From positions 186,001 through 250,000 of the forward strand of contig CAVWNR010000003.1 of NCBI GenBank assembly GCA_963756525.1: a stretch of 64,000 nt of DNA, read 5' to 3'. Made by a program: the position numbers and the translations under genes. The DNA is from CAVWNR01 sp963756525. Lineage in GTDB: Bacteria > Actinomycetota > Actinomycetes > Mycobacteriales > Jatrophihabitantaceae. Positions 40,800 through 49,815 of the stretch are shown piece by piece. Every line of letters begins with the position of its first letter. Position 1 is the stretch's first letter. Below the pieces are notes generated by a model, which worked only from the letters and a program-made list of their open reading frames with translations, did no database searches and was not told the origin of the DNA.

Positions 40800-41803
40800 G
40801 CTCGCCACGTGGTGACACCTTCCTTGTCGAAGCTGAACTGGGTGACCGCCGCACCGAACGACTCGAGGGCACGCGTCATCCGGTGCATCTTGTCGAACTC
40901 GCAGTAGAACAGGATGTAGCCACCGCCGCCGGCGCCGGTCACCTTCCCGCCGATCGCTCCGTTGCGCACCGCGAGGTCGTACGCCTCCTCGATGCGCGGT
41001 GTGGTGATCAACGGGGACATCTTCTTCTTCTCGGTCCAGGCCTCGCCGAGCAAGTAGCCGAACTGCGAGAGCTCGCCCCGCAACAGCGCCGCCTTCATCG
41101 CCGCCGCGAGCTCTTTTTGCGCGCGGAGCCCCTCCAGCGCGCGATCCTCCTTCTCGTGCACCCGAGCCGTCTGGTCGACGATGATGCCGGCCGACTCGCG
41201 GGTGACGCCGGTGAAGCACAGCACCAGGTTGATCTCGAGCTCGTTGATCACCGATTCGCGCACGCGCAGCGGGTTCACGACGACGTGTTCGCCGAACTCC
41301 ATGAAGTTGAATCCGCCGAACGTCGCCGCGTAGTGATCCTGCAGGCCTCCCTGGATGCCTAGGTCTTCCCGCTCGATCACGAATGCCAGTTGCGCGGTTT
41401 CGTACTCGGTCAACGGCAGCCGGTAGTACTCCTGCAGCAGGGCGACGAGCGCGACCATGACGGTCGAGGACGACCCCAGCCCGGAGCCGGGAGGCGCGCT
41501 GGACCGCAATACCAGGTCGTATCCGCGCCGCTCGTCCTGGCCGAGGCGCCGGATCGCCGCCTTGACCAGGTCGAGTTGGCCGTCGAATGCCAGTTCGTCG
41601 TCGACGGAGACGTCGAGGGCGAGCCCGAAGTCGACGCTCTCGACGGTGATCCGCCCGTCATCTCGCGGACGAAGCGAACCGTAGGCGTAACGGTTGATCG
41701 TCGACGACAGCACCAGGCCGCCTTCCCTGGCGGGGAACGGCGGGACGTCGGTGCCTCCCCCGGCGAAGCTGACGCGCAGCGGCGCCTTCGCTCGAATGAC
41801 CAT
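40796..41803 (-). CDS. hddA: D-glycero-alpha-D-manno-heptose-7-phosphate kinase HddA (GHMP family)
   Basis: 335 residues. RAKAPLRVSFAGGGTDVPPF is the N-terminal GHMP pattern, LRSSAPPGSGLGSSSTVMVALV the ATP loop, and VTGAGGGGYILFYCEFD the third motif. Phosphorylates heptose-7-P at C1. TAGGAG lies five bases before ATG 41803. It overlaps gmhA, which overlaps gmhB, an arrangement similar to the gmhA-gmhB-hddA set of M. tuberculosis. Confidence 0.93.
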   Translation of the reverse strand: MVIRAKAPLRVSFAGGGTDVPPFPAREGGLVLSSTINRYAYGSLRPRDDGRITVESVDFGLALDVSVDDELAFDGQLDLVKAAIRRLGQDERRGYDLVLRSSAPPGSGLGSSSTVMVALVALLQEYYRLPLTEYETAQLAFVIEREDLGIQGGLQDHYAATFGGFNFMEFGEHVVVNPLRVRESVINELEINLVLCFTGVTRESAGIIVDQTARVHEKEDRALEGLRAQKELAAAMKAALLRGELSQFGYLLGEAWTEKKKMSPLITTPRIEEAYDLAVRNGAIGGKVTGAGGGGYILFYCEFDKMHRMTRALESFGAAVTQFSFDKEGVTTWRA

Positions 41804-41810
41804 ACCGCTC

Positions 41811-42932
41811 CTACCGCCCATCCGGCGCCGCGAGGAGCGCATCGAGGTACGGCGGCCACGCGGTGGAGTCGTCCGGCCGCTTGACGTTGGCGCGCAGGCG
41901 CTCCGGCGTCCCCGGCGAGTAGAAGCGCTCCAGCGCCCGGGCCAGGTCCTCGACGTCGTCGGGCCGGCAGACGATCCCGTCCACGCCGTCGGCGACCGGG
42001 TCGGCGAGACTTCCCGTCTTGGTGACGATGACCGGCCGGTCGTGCGCGAACGCCATGAGCACATTCTGCGACCCGGTGGCCGTCCGGTAGGGCAGCACGA
42101 GCGCGTCGCAGGCGTCGAACAGTTGCGCAATCTCGCCGGCTGGCACGTAGCCCTCGCGCAGCGTCACCCGGTCCGCCAGCCCGAGCGCGGTGGCCAGCTG
42201 CCTCGTCTCGTCCACGCCCGACCAGAATTCTCCCGCGACCACCAGTCGCGCGCTGATATCCGCCTTGGCCATTGCGCGTAGCAGCACGTCCAATCCCTTG
42301 TACGGCCGGACCAGTCCGAAGAAGAGCAGGCAGTCACGGACGCCCGTCGAGCGGGAGTCGGCCGGCGCCACGGGCTGCCGTGCGACAGGCAGGTGCGGCG
42401 GGAGCCTCGCGATCCGGACCCGCGCCGCGCCGAGCTCCCGCGCGCGCGTTGCGGACTCCTCGTCGTGGACGACGACCAGGTCGACCCGATTGACCATCGC
42501 CGAGACCAGTGCCCGGTCGAAGCGGCGCGCCTCGTGCGACTGGACGTTGTTCATGATCACGACGGTGCGCGCGCCGATGCCGCGCATCCCGCGCAGCATC
42601 CCGACGTAGCAGACCGCCTGGAGCGGGTTGTGATACTGCATCACCACGACGTCCGACTGCCGTGCGATGCGCCGGCCTTCGCGGATCCAGCCGTCGGGGC
42701 GGCGCCACGACAACCGGCGCCACGTCGGCTCGAAGAGCTCGACCTCGGGCTCTGCGACGGTCAACTGCCCGGGATAGAGCAGCTTCGGGTACTGCGCGCG
42801 CCACGACTCGACGGCGACGCAATGTCCGGCCGCGGCGGCATGGTGGGCAAGAGCGGTGGTGTGGTGCACCGCCCCGCCCTTGTAGGGGTGGGCGGGACCG
42901 ATGATCGAGACTCGTAACGCGTCGCCGCTCAT
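41811..42932 (-). CDS. GT4-family glycosyltransferase
   Basis: 373 residues, GT-B fold. The N-terminal IGPAHPYKGGAVHHTTALAHH is typical of mannosyl/rhamnosyl GT4 enzymes, FFGLVRPYKGLDVLLRAMAK begins the nucleotide-sugar domain, and VLPYRTATGSQNVLMAFAHDRPVIVT contains the region of the usual E-x7-E. Acceptor and donor unknown. It ends 7 bases upstream of hddA, same strand, suggesting that it works with the heptose operon. Confidence 0.9.
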   Translation of the reverse strand: MSGDALRVSIIGPAHPYKGGAVHHTTALAHHAAAAGHCVAVESWRAQYPKLLYPGQLTVAEPEVELFEPTWRRLSWRRPDGWIREGRRIARQSDVVVMQYHNPLQAVCYVGMLRGMRGIGARTVVIMNNVQSHEARRFDRALVSAMVNRVDLVVVHDEESATRARELGAARVRIARLPPHLPVARQPVAPADSRSTGVRDCLLFFGLVRPYKGLDVLLRAMAKADISARLVVAGEFWSGVDETRQLATALGLADRVTLREGYVPAGEIAQLFDACDALVLPYRTATGSQNVLMAFAHDRPVIVTKTGSLADPVADGVDGIVCRPDDVEDLARALERFYSPGTPERLRANVKRPDDSTAWPPYLDALLAAPDGR

Positions 42933-43026
42933 ACGAGGGCGTTAGTGTCGTCGTCGATCCATTCGGTGAACATGGAAACGGCTCCGTGTGTCAGCTGATC
43001 TGTTGAACGGCGGCGCGGGTGGCGGC

Positions 43027-44115
43027 TCAGCCGGGAAAGTCTACCTGTCGCCTCATGGCCGGTTCGCCGACCGCCGCAGCCATCCCTGAGCGGAGCGCGG
43101 CATCGCGCGCACGCAGCGTGCGGGTGCGGACGCTTCGCGGCTCGTCCTTGCCGAAACGCATCTTCTTCGTGTGCTCCAGTGAGTCCTCGATGAGGATGCG
43201 GTTGGTACGGATGAGGTCGGAGACCACGCCGAGGATCACGGTAAGAAACGCGATGATCAGTAACACCGCACCAATGATCAAAGACTGGATATGTCCGCCG
43301 GGGTGCCCGTCCTCGATGGCCAGTGCACCGAACCGGACGAACGGGATCAGTCCGAGCACGCCGAAGAACGCCGCGGCCCACGCGAAGATCACGTATGGCC
43401 GGTACATGATGTAGCTGCGGACGATCGCAGCGGCCGAGAGCAGCACGTGTTGGCGCGTCGACTTGAATAGCCGGGACTCGCGCGTCTTCGGGTTGGTGAC
43501 CACCGGGATGCTGGCGATCGCGAGCCGCTTGTTGCCCGCCTGGATGATCGTCTCCATGCAGTAGCTGAACCGGGTGATCGTGTTGAGCACCATCAGGCTT
43601 TCGCGCGAGTAGGCGCGGAAGCCGCTGGCCGCGTCCGGCAGGCTGGTCCGCGCGGCGCGGTTGACGACCCGGCTACCGAACTTCTGTAGCATGATCTTCG
43701 ATTTGGAGAAGTGCTCGACCAGCTGCACCTGCCGGTCGGCGATCACGATCTCGGCCTCGCCGCGCAGGATCGGCTGGACGAGGTCCGCGATGCGCGCCTG
43801 CGGGTACTGGTTGTCACCGTCGGTATTGACGACGATGTCCGCGCCGAGTTCGAGGGCGCGCTGGACGCCGTCGTGGAACGACTGCCCGAGGCCACGGTTG
43901 CGCGCGTGCCGGACGAACTCGGTGACCCCGTATGACTCGGCGACCTCGACGGTTCGGTCAGTCGACCCATCATCGATGATGAGGACGATGATCTCGTCGA
44001 TGCCGGGGATCTGCTTGGGAATGGACCCCAGCACCAGGGGAAGGGTCTCTTCCTCGTTCAGGCACGGAACCTGCACTACCAGTCGCAATTGCTCGATCCT
44101 CGCTCCAGACACCAC
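43027..44115 (-). CDS. GT2-family glycosyltransferase, polyprenyl-phosphate glycosyltransferase type
   Basis: 362 residues. The catalytic domain (about 10-240) has VPCLNEEETL, IIDDGSTDRTVEVAE and NTDGDNQYPQARIADLV (DxD). Two C-terminal membrane helices (YVIFAWAAAFFGVLGLIPFV, SLIIGAVLLIIAFLTVILGVV) resemble dolichol-phosphate mannose/glucose synthases (GtrB-like). It likely makes polyprenyl-phosphate sugar used by GT-C enzymes such as the one at 48184-49803. Start GTG 44115 is uncertain. Confidence 0.88.
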   Translation of the reverse strand: MVSGARIEQLRLVVQVPCLNEEETLPLVLGSIPKQIPGIDEIIVLIIDDGSTDRTVEVAESYGVTEFVRHARNRGLGQSFHDGVQRALELGADIVVNTDGDNQYPQARIADLVQPILRGEAEIVIADRQVQLVEHFSKSKIMLQKFGSRVVNRAARTSLPDAASGFRAYSRESLMVLNTITRFSYCMETIIQAGNKRLAIASIPVVTNPKTRESRLFKSTRQHVLLSAAAIVRSYIMYRPYVIFAWAAAFFGVLGLIPFVRFGALAIEDGHPGGHIQSLIIGAVLLIIAFLTVILGVVSDLIRTNRILIEDSLEHTKKMRFGKDEPRSVRTRTLRARDAALRSGMAAAVGEPAMRRQVDFPG

Positions 44116-44210
44116 CGCCCGCGGGCGTCAGCGTTCAGCGTCGCTGAGAATACCCGCAACGCCCGTCCAGCTGCTCATCCGACACACGAACCTACCCGGC
44201 GATTGTGCCG

Positions 44211-45086
44211 TTACGCGCCGTCGCGACGCTGCGGCGCGGCCCCAGCCGCGACCCGCGGCATCCGCCGGGCGAGCAGCGAGCGGGCGGCCAGCCCGGCTCG
44301 GATCGCCCAGCGCACCGGCAGCCAGCGCCAGCCCGCATAGCGCCGGGACAGGTAGATCCACGCGCTGCGGTGGTGCTGAGCCGCCATGTGCACGGGTTCG
44401 CGGGACGTCGCGTGACCGCCGGTGTGCACGACGACGGCGCTCGGCACGTACACGTTCAGCCACCCCGCTCGGCCCAGCCGCTCACCGAGGTCGACGTCCT
44501 CGAAGTACATGAAGTAGGACGGGTCGAAGCCGCCGACCTGCTCGAATGCGACTCGCCGTACGAGCAGGCATGATCCGGAGAGCCACCCCGTCGGGCCCTC
44601 CACAGGCTCGCCGCGCTCGCGCCGGTAGGACGCCGTCCACGGGTTCGACGGCCACCACCAGCCGGCGAGCGCATGCCCGATGCCCCGCCCGAGCGAGGGC
44701 ACGGCCCGCGCGGACGGGTAGATGTCGCCGTGGGGCGTGCGGATGAGTGGTCCCAGCGAGCCGGCTCGTGGCCAGCGTTCGGCTGCGGTCAGCAACTCGT
44801 CGAGCGAGCCGGGTTGCCAGACGATGTCGGGATTGGCGATGAGCACATACTCGGCTTCGGTGGCCGTCACGCCCGCATTCGCGCCGGCGCCATAGCCCAA
44901 GTTGCCCCCCGTCGTGACCACCCGAACGTCGGGGCGACGGGCGGCCGCGTTAACGGCGCCGTCCGTGGACCCGTTGTCGGCCAGTACTACCTCGACTTGC
45001 TCAACGGATGCTTTCTCCAGCGAATCGAGGAAGGCCTCCAGCGCCTCGCCCGGCGAGTAGGTCACTGTGACGACGGCGATAGTCAT
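44211..45086 (-). CDS. wbbL: GT2 glycosyltransferase, WbbL-like rhamnosyltransferase
   Basis: 291 residues. VVTVTYSPGEALEAFLDSL, VVLADNGSTDGAV, GGNLGYGAGANAGVTATEAEYVLIANPDI and GWLSGSCLLVRRVAFEQVGGFDPSYFMYFEDVDLGERLGRAGW are typical of WbbL rhamnosyltransferases that start the linker of arabinogalactan in mycolata. ATG 45086 overlaps the TGA of a minicistron upstream (ATGA). The specific acceptor is inferred from family resemblance. Confidence 0.82.
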   Translation of the reverse strand: MTIAVVTVTYSPGEALEAFLDSLEKASVEQVEVVLADNGSTDGAVNAAARRPDVRVVTTGGNLGYGAGANAGVTATEAEYVLIANPDIVWQPGSLDELLTAAERWPRAGSLGPLIRTPHGDIYPSARAVPSLGRGIGHALAGWWWPSNPWTASYRRERGEPVEGPTGWLSGSCLLVRRVAFEQVGGFDPSYFMYFEDVDLGERLGRAGWLNVYVPSAVVVHTGGHATSREPVHMAAQHHRSAWIYLSRRYAGWRWLPVRWAIRAGLAARSLLARRMPRVAAGAAPQRRDGA

Positions 45087-45118
45087 CGCTCGCTCCGCAA
45101 GCGTCGCTCGGTGCTCAT
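45083..45118 (-). other. 11-codon minicistron coupled to the wbbL-like gene
   Basis: ATG at 45118 opens MSTERRLRSER and TGA at 45083-45085 overlaps the ATG of the next gene. The DNA (45089-45118) is an exact copy of 45121-45150. It may be a translational relay or a dispersed repeat that happens to be open. Confidence 0.4.
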
Positions 45119-45150
45119 GTCTCGCTCCGCAAGCGTCGCTCGGTGCTCAT
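45089..45150. repeat. 32-bp-period tandem duplication
   Basis: A 30-bp sequence at 45089-45118 recurs exactly at 45121-45150, separated by 2 bases, between two genes of one operon. Confidence 0.95.
45115..45150 (-). other. second 11-codon minicistron (tandem copy)
   Basis: ATG at 45150 opens MSTERRLRSET and its TGA overlaps the ATG of the first minicistron. Its own ATG overlaps the TGA of the gene ending at 45147, so four reading frames are linked by ATGA junctions. Confidence 0.4.
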
Positions 45151-46130
45151 TTGCTAGATCCCGCCGGGACCTGCTGGCGACGCGTCGCCAGCAGGAACGC
45201 GCCCGCCTGGGCGAAGTCGAGCACGGCAAGGAGCACGCGCGAGAGCAGGACCACGACGATCACACTGTCGTGGTTGAACGGCGAGCCATCCTTGATCACC
45301 TCCGTGAGCGCAAGGGCGAGCACCGCCTCGCGCACCCCGGCGCCGGCCGGCGCGGGCACGAAGAGCGTCCCCGCGGTGTAGGCGAGCGCGAACCCGCCCA
45401 CGGCGGGCGCGAGCGAGCTCAGCGCGCCGCCACCGAGACCGACGACCAGCGCCCAGCACTGCAGGCCGAGCAGCAGCCAGGACACGACCGGCCAGCCCAG
45501 GGAACCGCGCAGCGCCGAGCCCGCGAACTTCAGCGGCACCGGCGCCCGTCGGAGCACCCGCATGCAGAAGTCGACGGTCGGCACGAGCACGCGCGGGTGG
45601 ACGGCGGCCAGCGCGACCGGCACCAGCAGCAGCAACCACCACAACCCAGCCGCGCTGCCGGCGGCGCCGACCAATGTCAGTGCGATGCCGACCAGGGCGC
45701 CCATGATCAGCGAGAAGAGCAGCGTGAGCACCCCGGCGGCGGCGCCGGCGCGGGTCGGCATGCCGTAGCGGCGACACATCTGGCTGACCGCCACGATCGG
45801 CCACACGGAGCCGGGAATGTACTTGCCCAGCTGGCTGACGAAGTAGACGCGGGCAACGTCAAGGAACGGTAGGCGGCGCGCGACGGCAGTGAGCACTGCG
45901 CGGAAGCCGAGCGCCGCCGACCACTGTGCGACAACGGCGAACGCGAGCGCGAGCACCACCCAGCCGGGACGGATCCGGTCCAGCGCTGCTTGCAGGCTGT
46001 GCCACCGACTGACCACGAACGCGATGCCGAAGGCCAGGACGGCAACTCCGAACCCAATCTTGACGAAGAGGCTCAGCGGGCTGCTTCGGGGAGCAACTTC
46101 GGGGTCGGCGACCGGCGCTGATGAGGTCAC
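45147..46130 (-). CDS. flippase-like/lysylphosphatidylglycerol-synthase-TM family membrane protein
   Basis: 327 residues with about eight hydrophobic helices. RIRPGWVVLALAFAVVAQ, FVSQLGKYIPGSVWPIVAVSQM and FVPAPAGAGVREAVLALAL are the patterns of the UPF0104/LPG_synthase_TM family. These proteins flip or modify membrane lipids, and in glycan clusters are suspected lipid-linked-sugar flippases. GTG 46130 is chosen; upstream sequence in this frame is arginine-rich shadow. The TGA overlaps a minicistron. Confidence 0.82.
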   Translation of the reverse strand: MTSSAPVADPEVAPRSSPLSLFVKIGFGVAVLAFGIAFVVSRWHSLQAALDRIRPGWVVLALAFAVVAQWSAALGFRAVLTAVARRLPFLDVARVYFVSQLGKYIPGSVWPIVAVSQMCRRYGMPTRAGAAAGVLTLLFSLIMGALVGIALTLVGAAGSAAGLWWLLLLVPVALAAVHPRVLVPTVDFCMRVLRRAPVPLKFAGSALRGSLGWPVVSWLLLGLQCWALVVGLGGGALSSLAPAVGGFALAYTAGTLFVPAPAGAGVREAVLALALTEVIKDGSPFNHDSVIVVVLLSRVLLAVLDFAQAGAFLLATRRQQVPAGSSK

Positions 46131-46243
46131 TGAGAAGCCGGCTCCCGATGGTCGTCTGCGCCCCCGCGACGCGTCGAGCAAGTCTACCGACCCCGCCCGG
46201 GCAGAACGCGTCAGCGCACACCGTGGCGCGGTCTGCCGACGCG

Positions 46244-48067
46244 TCAGCTGAGGAACCCGCCCTGGGTCTCCGGACCCCACCAATGTCGGCCTATGTACCA
46301 GCTGTGTCCCAGCGACCGGATGGAGTTGTTGTAGAAGACGTCGACGATGCCGGTCGCCGACTGTGCAGTGGCGGTCGGCGGTGTGTCGAGCGTGCCGCCG
46401 AGGGACTGCGGGCCCCACCACCCGCGCATGTACCACTTGTGCCAGAGCTGGCGATTGGTTCCCATCCAGAACACGTCGATCACGCCGCTGGACTGCGCGG
46501 CGGCCGCCGGTCCGCTGCCCAGCCGTCCGGCGTTGAGACCCTGCGGGCCGGACCACGCGCTGCCAGAGCGCCACGAGTGCCACAGCCCACCGTCGCCGCC
46601 CCGGTAGAAGACGTCGGTGACGCCAGGTGAGCTGGTCACCGGCGCCGGGTCGCTGCTCAGCCCACCGGCAAGGACCCCCGCCCGTGACCAGCCGCTCGGG
46701 GTCCACCTCAGGAAGTACAGCACGTTGTTGTTGCCCCGCCAGTAGACCTCGACCGACCCGTCGGGATACCCCACGGCCCGGGGTGAGTGGCTGACCCGAC
46801 CGGCGCTCAGTACCTCTGCCGGACGCCAGGCCCCGCGGAAGCTACGGTGCCACAGCTGGCCGTCTGTGCCGGTGTAGAAGACGTCCAGGTTCCCGTTTCC
46901 CGTCGCCGCCACGGCGGGGTCGCCGACCATCGAGCCGCCCATGCTCGCCGGCCCGAACCATCGACCATCGACGAACCACATGTGCCACAGCGCGGCGTTC
47001 GTTCCACGCCAGAACGCGTCAACGATGCCGTCCGGCGGAGCCGCGACGATTGGGTTGCCACCCAGGCTGCCGGATCCGGCGGCTGGCTGCCACTGCCATC
47101 CCTGACCATTGGATGCGGTGTAGGCCTTCTGCCACAGCGTCCCGTCAGCGCCCTTGAAGAAGACCGCGACATGCCCAGGCCCGGACGAGACCGTCGCCGG
47201 GACGCTCACCCCGGCCGGGTTGGTGCCCGCCCAGGCGGCCATCTGGGCGAGGCTGCCGTTGAACACGTCCTGGTCGCCCGGCTGCGACCCCGCATCGTCG
47301 TACTGCCAGATGGTCCATCTCGACCAGCCCGCCGGAAGATACGTCGGCGGTCCCGGATTCCAGTACGGGATGTTCAGCCACTGGTCCGCGAACGCCCTGC
47401 TCGAGTTGGTGCAGGGGTTCCACCAGTAGGGGCTGGTGTAGATGAGCATCGGCTTGCCGGTGCGGGCCCGAGCCTCGGTGACGAACGTATGGATCCAATT
47501 CACCATCGCCGCCGGGCTGAGCCCCCAGCAGGCGTTGCTCACGCCGCTACCCGAGTAGGGCCACTCCAGGTCGAGCATGAGTGGCAGCGTCCGCCCGTCC
47601 ACCCTCCATTGCGCGTTGTTCACGAAGTAGTCGGCCTGGGCCTTGGCGTTCGGCTCATCGGGTCGGGCGAAGGCGTAGGCCCCGGCGAACAGGCCATTGT
47701 TCTTTGCACCGTTGTATTGCCCGTTGAAGTAAGGATTCGTGTACGTCGTGCCCTCGGTCGCTTTGACATACGCGAACTTGATCCCGGCATTCGCCGCGGC
47801 GCCCCAGTTGACGTTGCCCTGGTAGGCCGACACGTCGATGCCCCGAACGGAATAGCCGCTGGGCGGTGCCACGTCGGGCGTGCTGGGGACTGCGGGCTGT
47901 GCCGAATGCGGCATACTTCCGGCCTGTGGCGTGCCGCCGCCGCCGGGGATCGTGGGCCCACTGGGTGCCGCGGCAACCGGCGATGCCACGACCGGCAATG
48001 CCACTGTTGCCACGGTCAACGTTGCGAGGAGAGACACGAGAGTGACGCGCCGGAATGCAATCGCCAC
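46244..48067 (-). CDS. secreted GH25 lysozyme with seven-bladed PLL-like propeller
   Basis: 607 residues from GTG 48067 (GGAGG upstream). Signal peptide VTLVSLLATLTVATVALPVVASPVAAAP and a Pro-rich linker precede the GH25 muramidase domain (about 72-285). This has RGIDVSAYQGNVNW (catalytic Asp), YVKATEGTTYTNPY, LMLDLEWPYSG (catalytic Glu), IYTSPYWW and WTIWQYDD. Residues about 300-607 are seven repeats of 43-50 residues of the kind DVFWMGTNRQLWHKWY...WGPQSLGG, as in PLL-type lectin propellers. It should cleave the glycan strands of peptidoglycan, with the propeller binding wall or foreign sugars. It lies between glycosyltransferase genes, suggesting a role in wall remodelling during glycan assembly. 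Confidence 0.93.
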   Translation of the reverse strand: MAIAFRRVTLVSLLATLTVATVALPVVASPVAAAPSGPTIPGGGGTPQAGSMPHSAQPAVPSTPDVAPPSGYSVRGIDVSAYQGNVNWGAAANAGIKFAYVKATEGTTYTNPYFNGQYNGAKNNGLFAGAYAFARPDEPNAKAQADYFVNNAQWRVDGRTLPLMLDLEWPYSGSGVSNACWGLSPAAMVNWIHTFVTEARARTGKPMLIYTSPYWWNPCTNSSRAFADQWLNIPYWNPGPPTYLPAGWSRWTIWQYDDAGSQPGDQDVFNGSLAQMAAWAGTNPAGVSVPATVSSGPGHVAVFFKGADGTLWQKAYTASNGQGWQWQPAAGSGSLGGNPIVAAPPDGIVDAFWRGTNAALWHMWFVDGRWFGPASMGGSMVGDPAVAATGNGNLDVFYTGTDGQLWHRSFRGAWRPAEVLSAGRVSHSPRAVGYPDGSVEVYWRGNNNVLYFLRWTPSGWSRAGVLAGGLSSDPAPVTSSPGVTDVFYRGGDGGLWHSWRSGSAWSGPQGLNAGRLGSGPAAAAQSSGVIDVFWMGTNRQLWHKWYMRGWWGPQSLGGTLDTPPTATAQSATGIVDVFYNNSIRSLGHSWYIGRHWWGPETQGGFLS

Positions 48068-48183
48068 GAGCCGGGTCCTCCGCGTCCGTGCGGCCCTGCG
48101 CCGCTGAGCCTGCGATAGCAGATCGAGGGTAAGCGCTCTCCGCAGATATGCCGGGTTGAATCGCCGAGCGAGCCGAAATCCGG

Positions 48184-49803
48184 TTAGCGTGCCATCCAAC
48201 CGAGTTGCTCCGGGCGACCGCCCGGGCCGACGTGATCCACGACTTCGATCAGGCTTCCGAACCGGTGCGTCTGGAAGGAGATGTGGTGACTCTCCAGCGT
48301 TGTGACCAGGTAGCGGTTCTCCGGATCCTGCAGGTCGATGAGGTAGGCAACGGTTGGCGCGGCGAGGACGGCCTTGGCCTGGTCCGGGAACCGCTCGCGG
48401 GTCAGGAAGAGTGTCGCGACGTCCAGGCGATTCCCGGCAACGTACTTGGCCGGCATCGCGGTCCAGTAGGTCGAGCAGGCTGCCCGCTGGTGCGTCGCGA
48501 CCAGGTAGTCGATCGCCTTCTGCAACTGGGCATCGCGCTCCCGCGAGTTCGGCAGCGTGCTCTGCCCCGCCATTCCCTGGTGCGAGATGTGCCACGCCGG
48601 ATTCATCCAGTAGCGCACGCAGAGCCCACCGGAGAGCACCAGCACGATCGCTGCCGCCGCGGCGAAGGACGCCGGTCGGCGCGGCAACATGGCTGCGAGG
48701 CCCAGCACGAACAGCGGATACGCCGAGAGCAGGTACTTGGGGTCGGTCGTCCAGATGGCCGACGCGGAAGAGCAGTAGAGCACCACAATTGCCGGAGCCG
48801 ACAGCAGGACAATGTCGATGGGCGATCTATCGGCCTGCCGCAGGCGCAGAAGCGACAGTAAGCCGCGGCGCCGACGCCAGACCAGGACCACGTAACCGAG
48901 AGCAAGCGCAGCCTCGATCGCACGTGCAAACCACCACGGCAGACCCGGCTGGGGCGAGCCGTCGGTGATACCTACGCCGATGAACTCGCGAACCACCGGT
49001 CCGAATAGGTTCTCCAGCCGGTCGGCGACGCTGATAAGGACGTTCTTGTGCGGTGCGGGAATCAGGTGATGCGTGCGCACCATCCACGGTATGAGCGGCG
49101 AGGCGCCAACCACCGCCCCGGCAAGCAGGACGACCACGGCACGCAGGCGGCGCACGAACGTCGGCAGCAGCCAGATGAGCGCCGGCACCAGCGCGTACGC
49201 GGCGATCAGCGCGTTCCAGTAGGCGAGCCCGCAGACAAGACCGAGCAGGCCGGCCCACCGCAGCTGGGCCGGCCGGTCGGACAGACGGATCACGAAGTAG
49301 ACGCCGCAGATCGCGAGCGTCTGGCTGAGCGTGTAGAAGCCCATGGACATGACGCCCTGGACATTGTACCAGGGCGAGATCGCGAACAATAGCGCCGCGA
49401 CGACCGCGTGCCCTGGACTCGGCAGCATCCGCCTGCCGCACGCGTAGATCAGCGCACAGGTCCCGGCTGCCAGCGCGAGCTGCACGAACCGCAGCGTCAG
49501 CCGGTCCTGCGGCAGGCGGGTGACGAAGTACATGGCCGCCTGGAAGTACTGCTCCAGCGCACCGCCGTAGTTCTGCCCGGCGAAGAAAAGGTACCCGTGC
49601 CCCTGGAGGATCCGGTGCACCATGATCCCGGTCGCGGCCTCGTCGCCGTTGAACCGGTCCTGCCCGCTGAGCAAGTAGGCGAGCCTCGCCCCGATGGTGG
49701 CGAGCACCAAAGCGGCAGCGGTGATGAAGGCCCGATTCCGGGCCAGCCCGATCCGGGTCGGCGTACCAGCCGGCAGGGCGGGCGAGCGCTCGAGCCGCGT
49801 CAC
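48184..49803 (-). CDS. GT-C membrane glycosyltransferase (GT39/ArnT-like)
   Basis: 539 residues with about 11 membrane helices. The first outer loop contains SGQDRFNGDEAATGIMVHR with the DE pair of lipid-phosphate-sugar-dependent GT-C enzymes. A soluble C-terminal domain follows (about 430-539). It likely transfers sugar from polyprenyl phosphate on the outer face. It lies 12 bases downstream of the GT2 gene, which may supply the polyprenyl-phosphate sugar. Confidence 0.85.
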   Translation of the reverse strand: MTRLERSPALPAGTPTRIGLARNRAFITAAALVLATIGARLAYLLSGQDRFNGDEAATGIMVHRILQGHGYLFFAGQNYGGALEQYFQAAMYFVTRLPQDRLTLRFVQLALAAGTCALIYACGRRMLPSPGHAVVAALLFAISPWYNVQGVMSMGFYTLSQTLAICGVYFVIRLSDRPAQLRWAGLLGLVCGLAYWNALIAAYALVPALIWLLPTFVRRLRAVVVLLAGAVVGASPLIPWMVRTHHLIPAPHKNVLISVADRLENLFGPVVREFIGVGITDGSPQPGLPWWFARAIEAALALGYVVLVWRRRRGLLSLLRLRQADRSPIDIVLLSAPAIVVLYCSSASAIWTTDPKYLLSAYPLFVLGLAAMLPRRPASFAAAAAIVLVLSGGLCVRYWMNPAWHISHQGMAGQSTLPNSRERDAQLQKAIDYLVATHQRAACSTYWTAMPAKYVAGNRLDVATLFLTRERFPDQAKAVLAAPTVAYLIDLQDPENRYLVTTLESHHISFQTHRFGSLIEVVDHVGPGGRPEQLGWMAR

Positions 49804-49815
49804 CGTCCGACCGCC

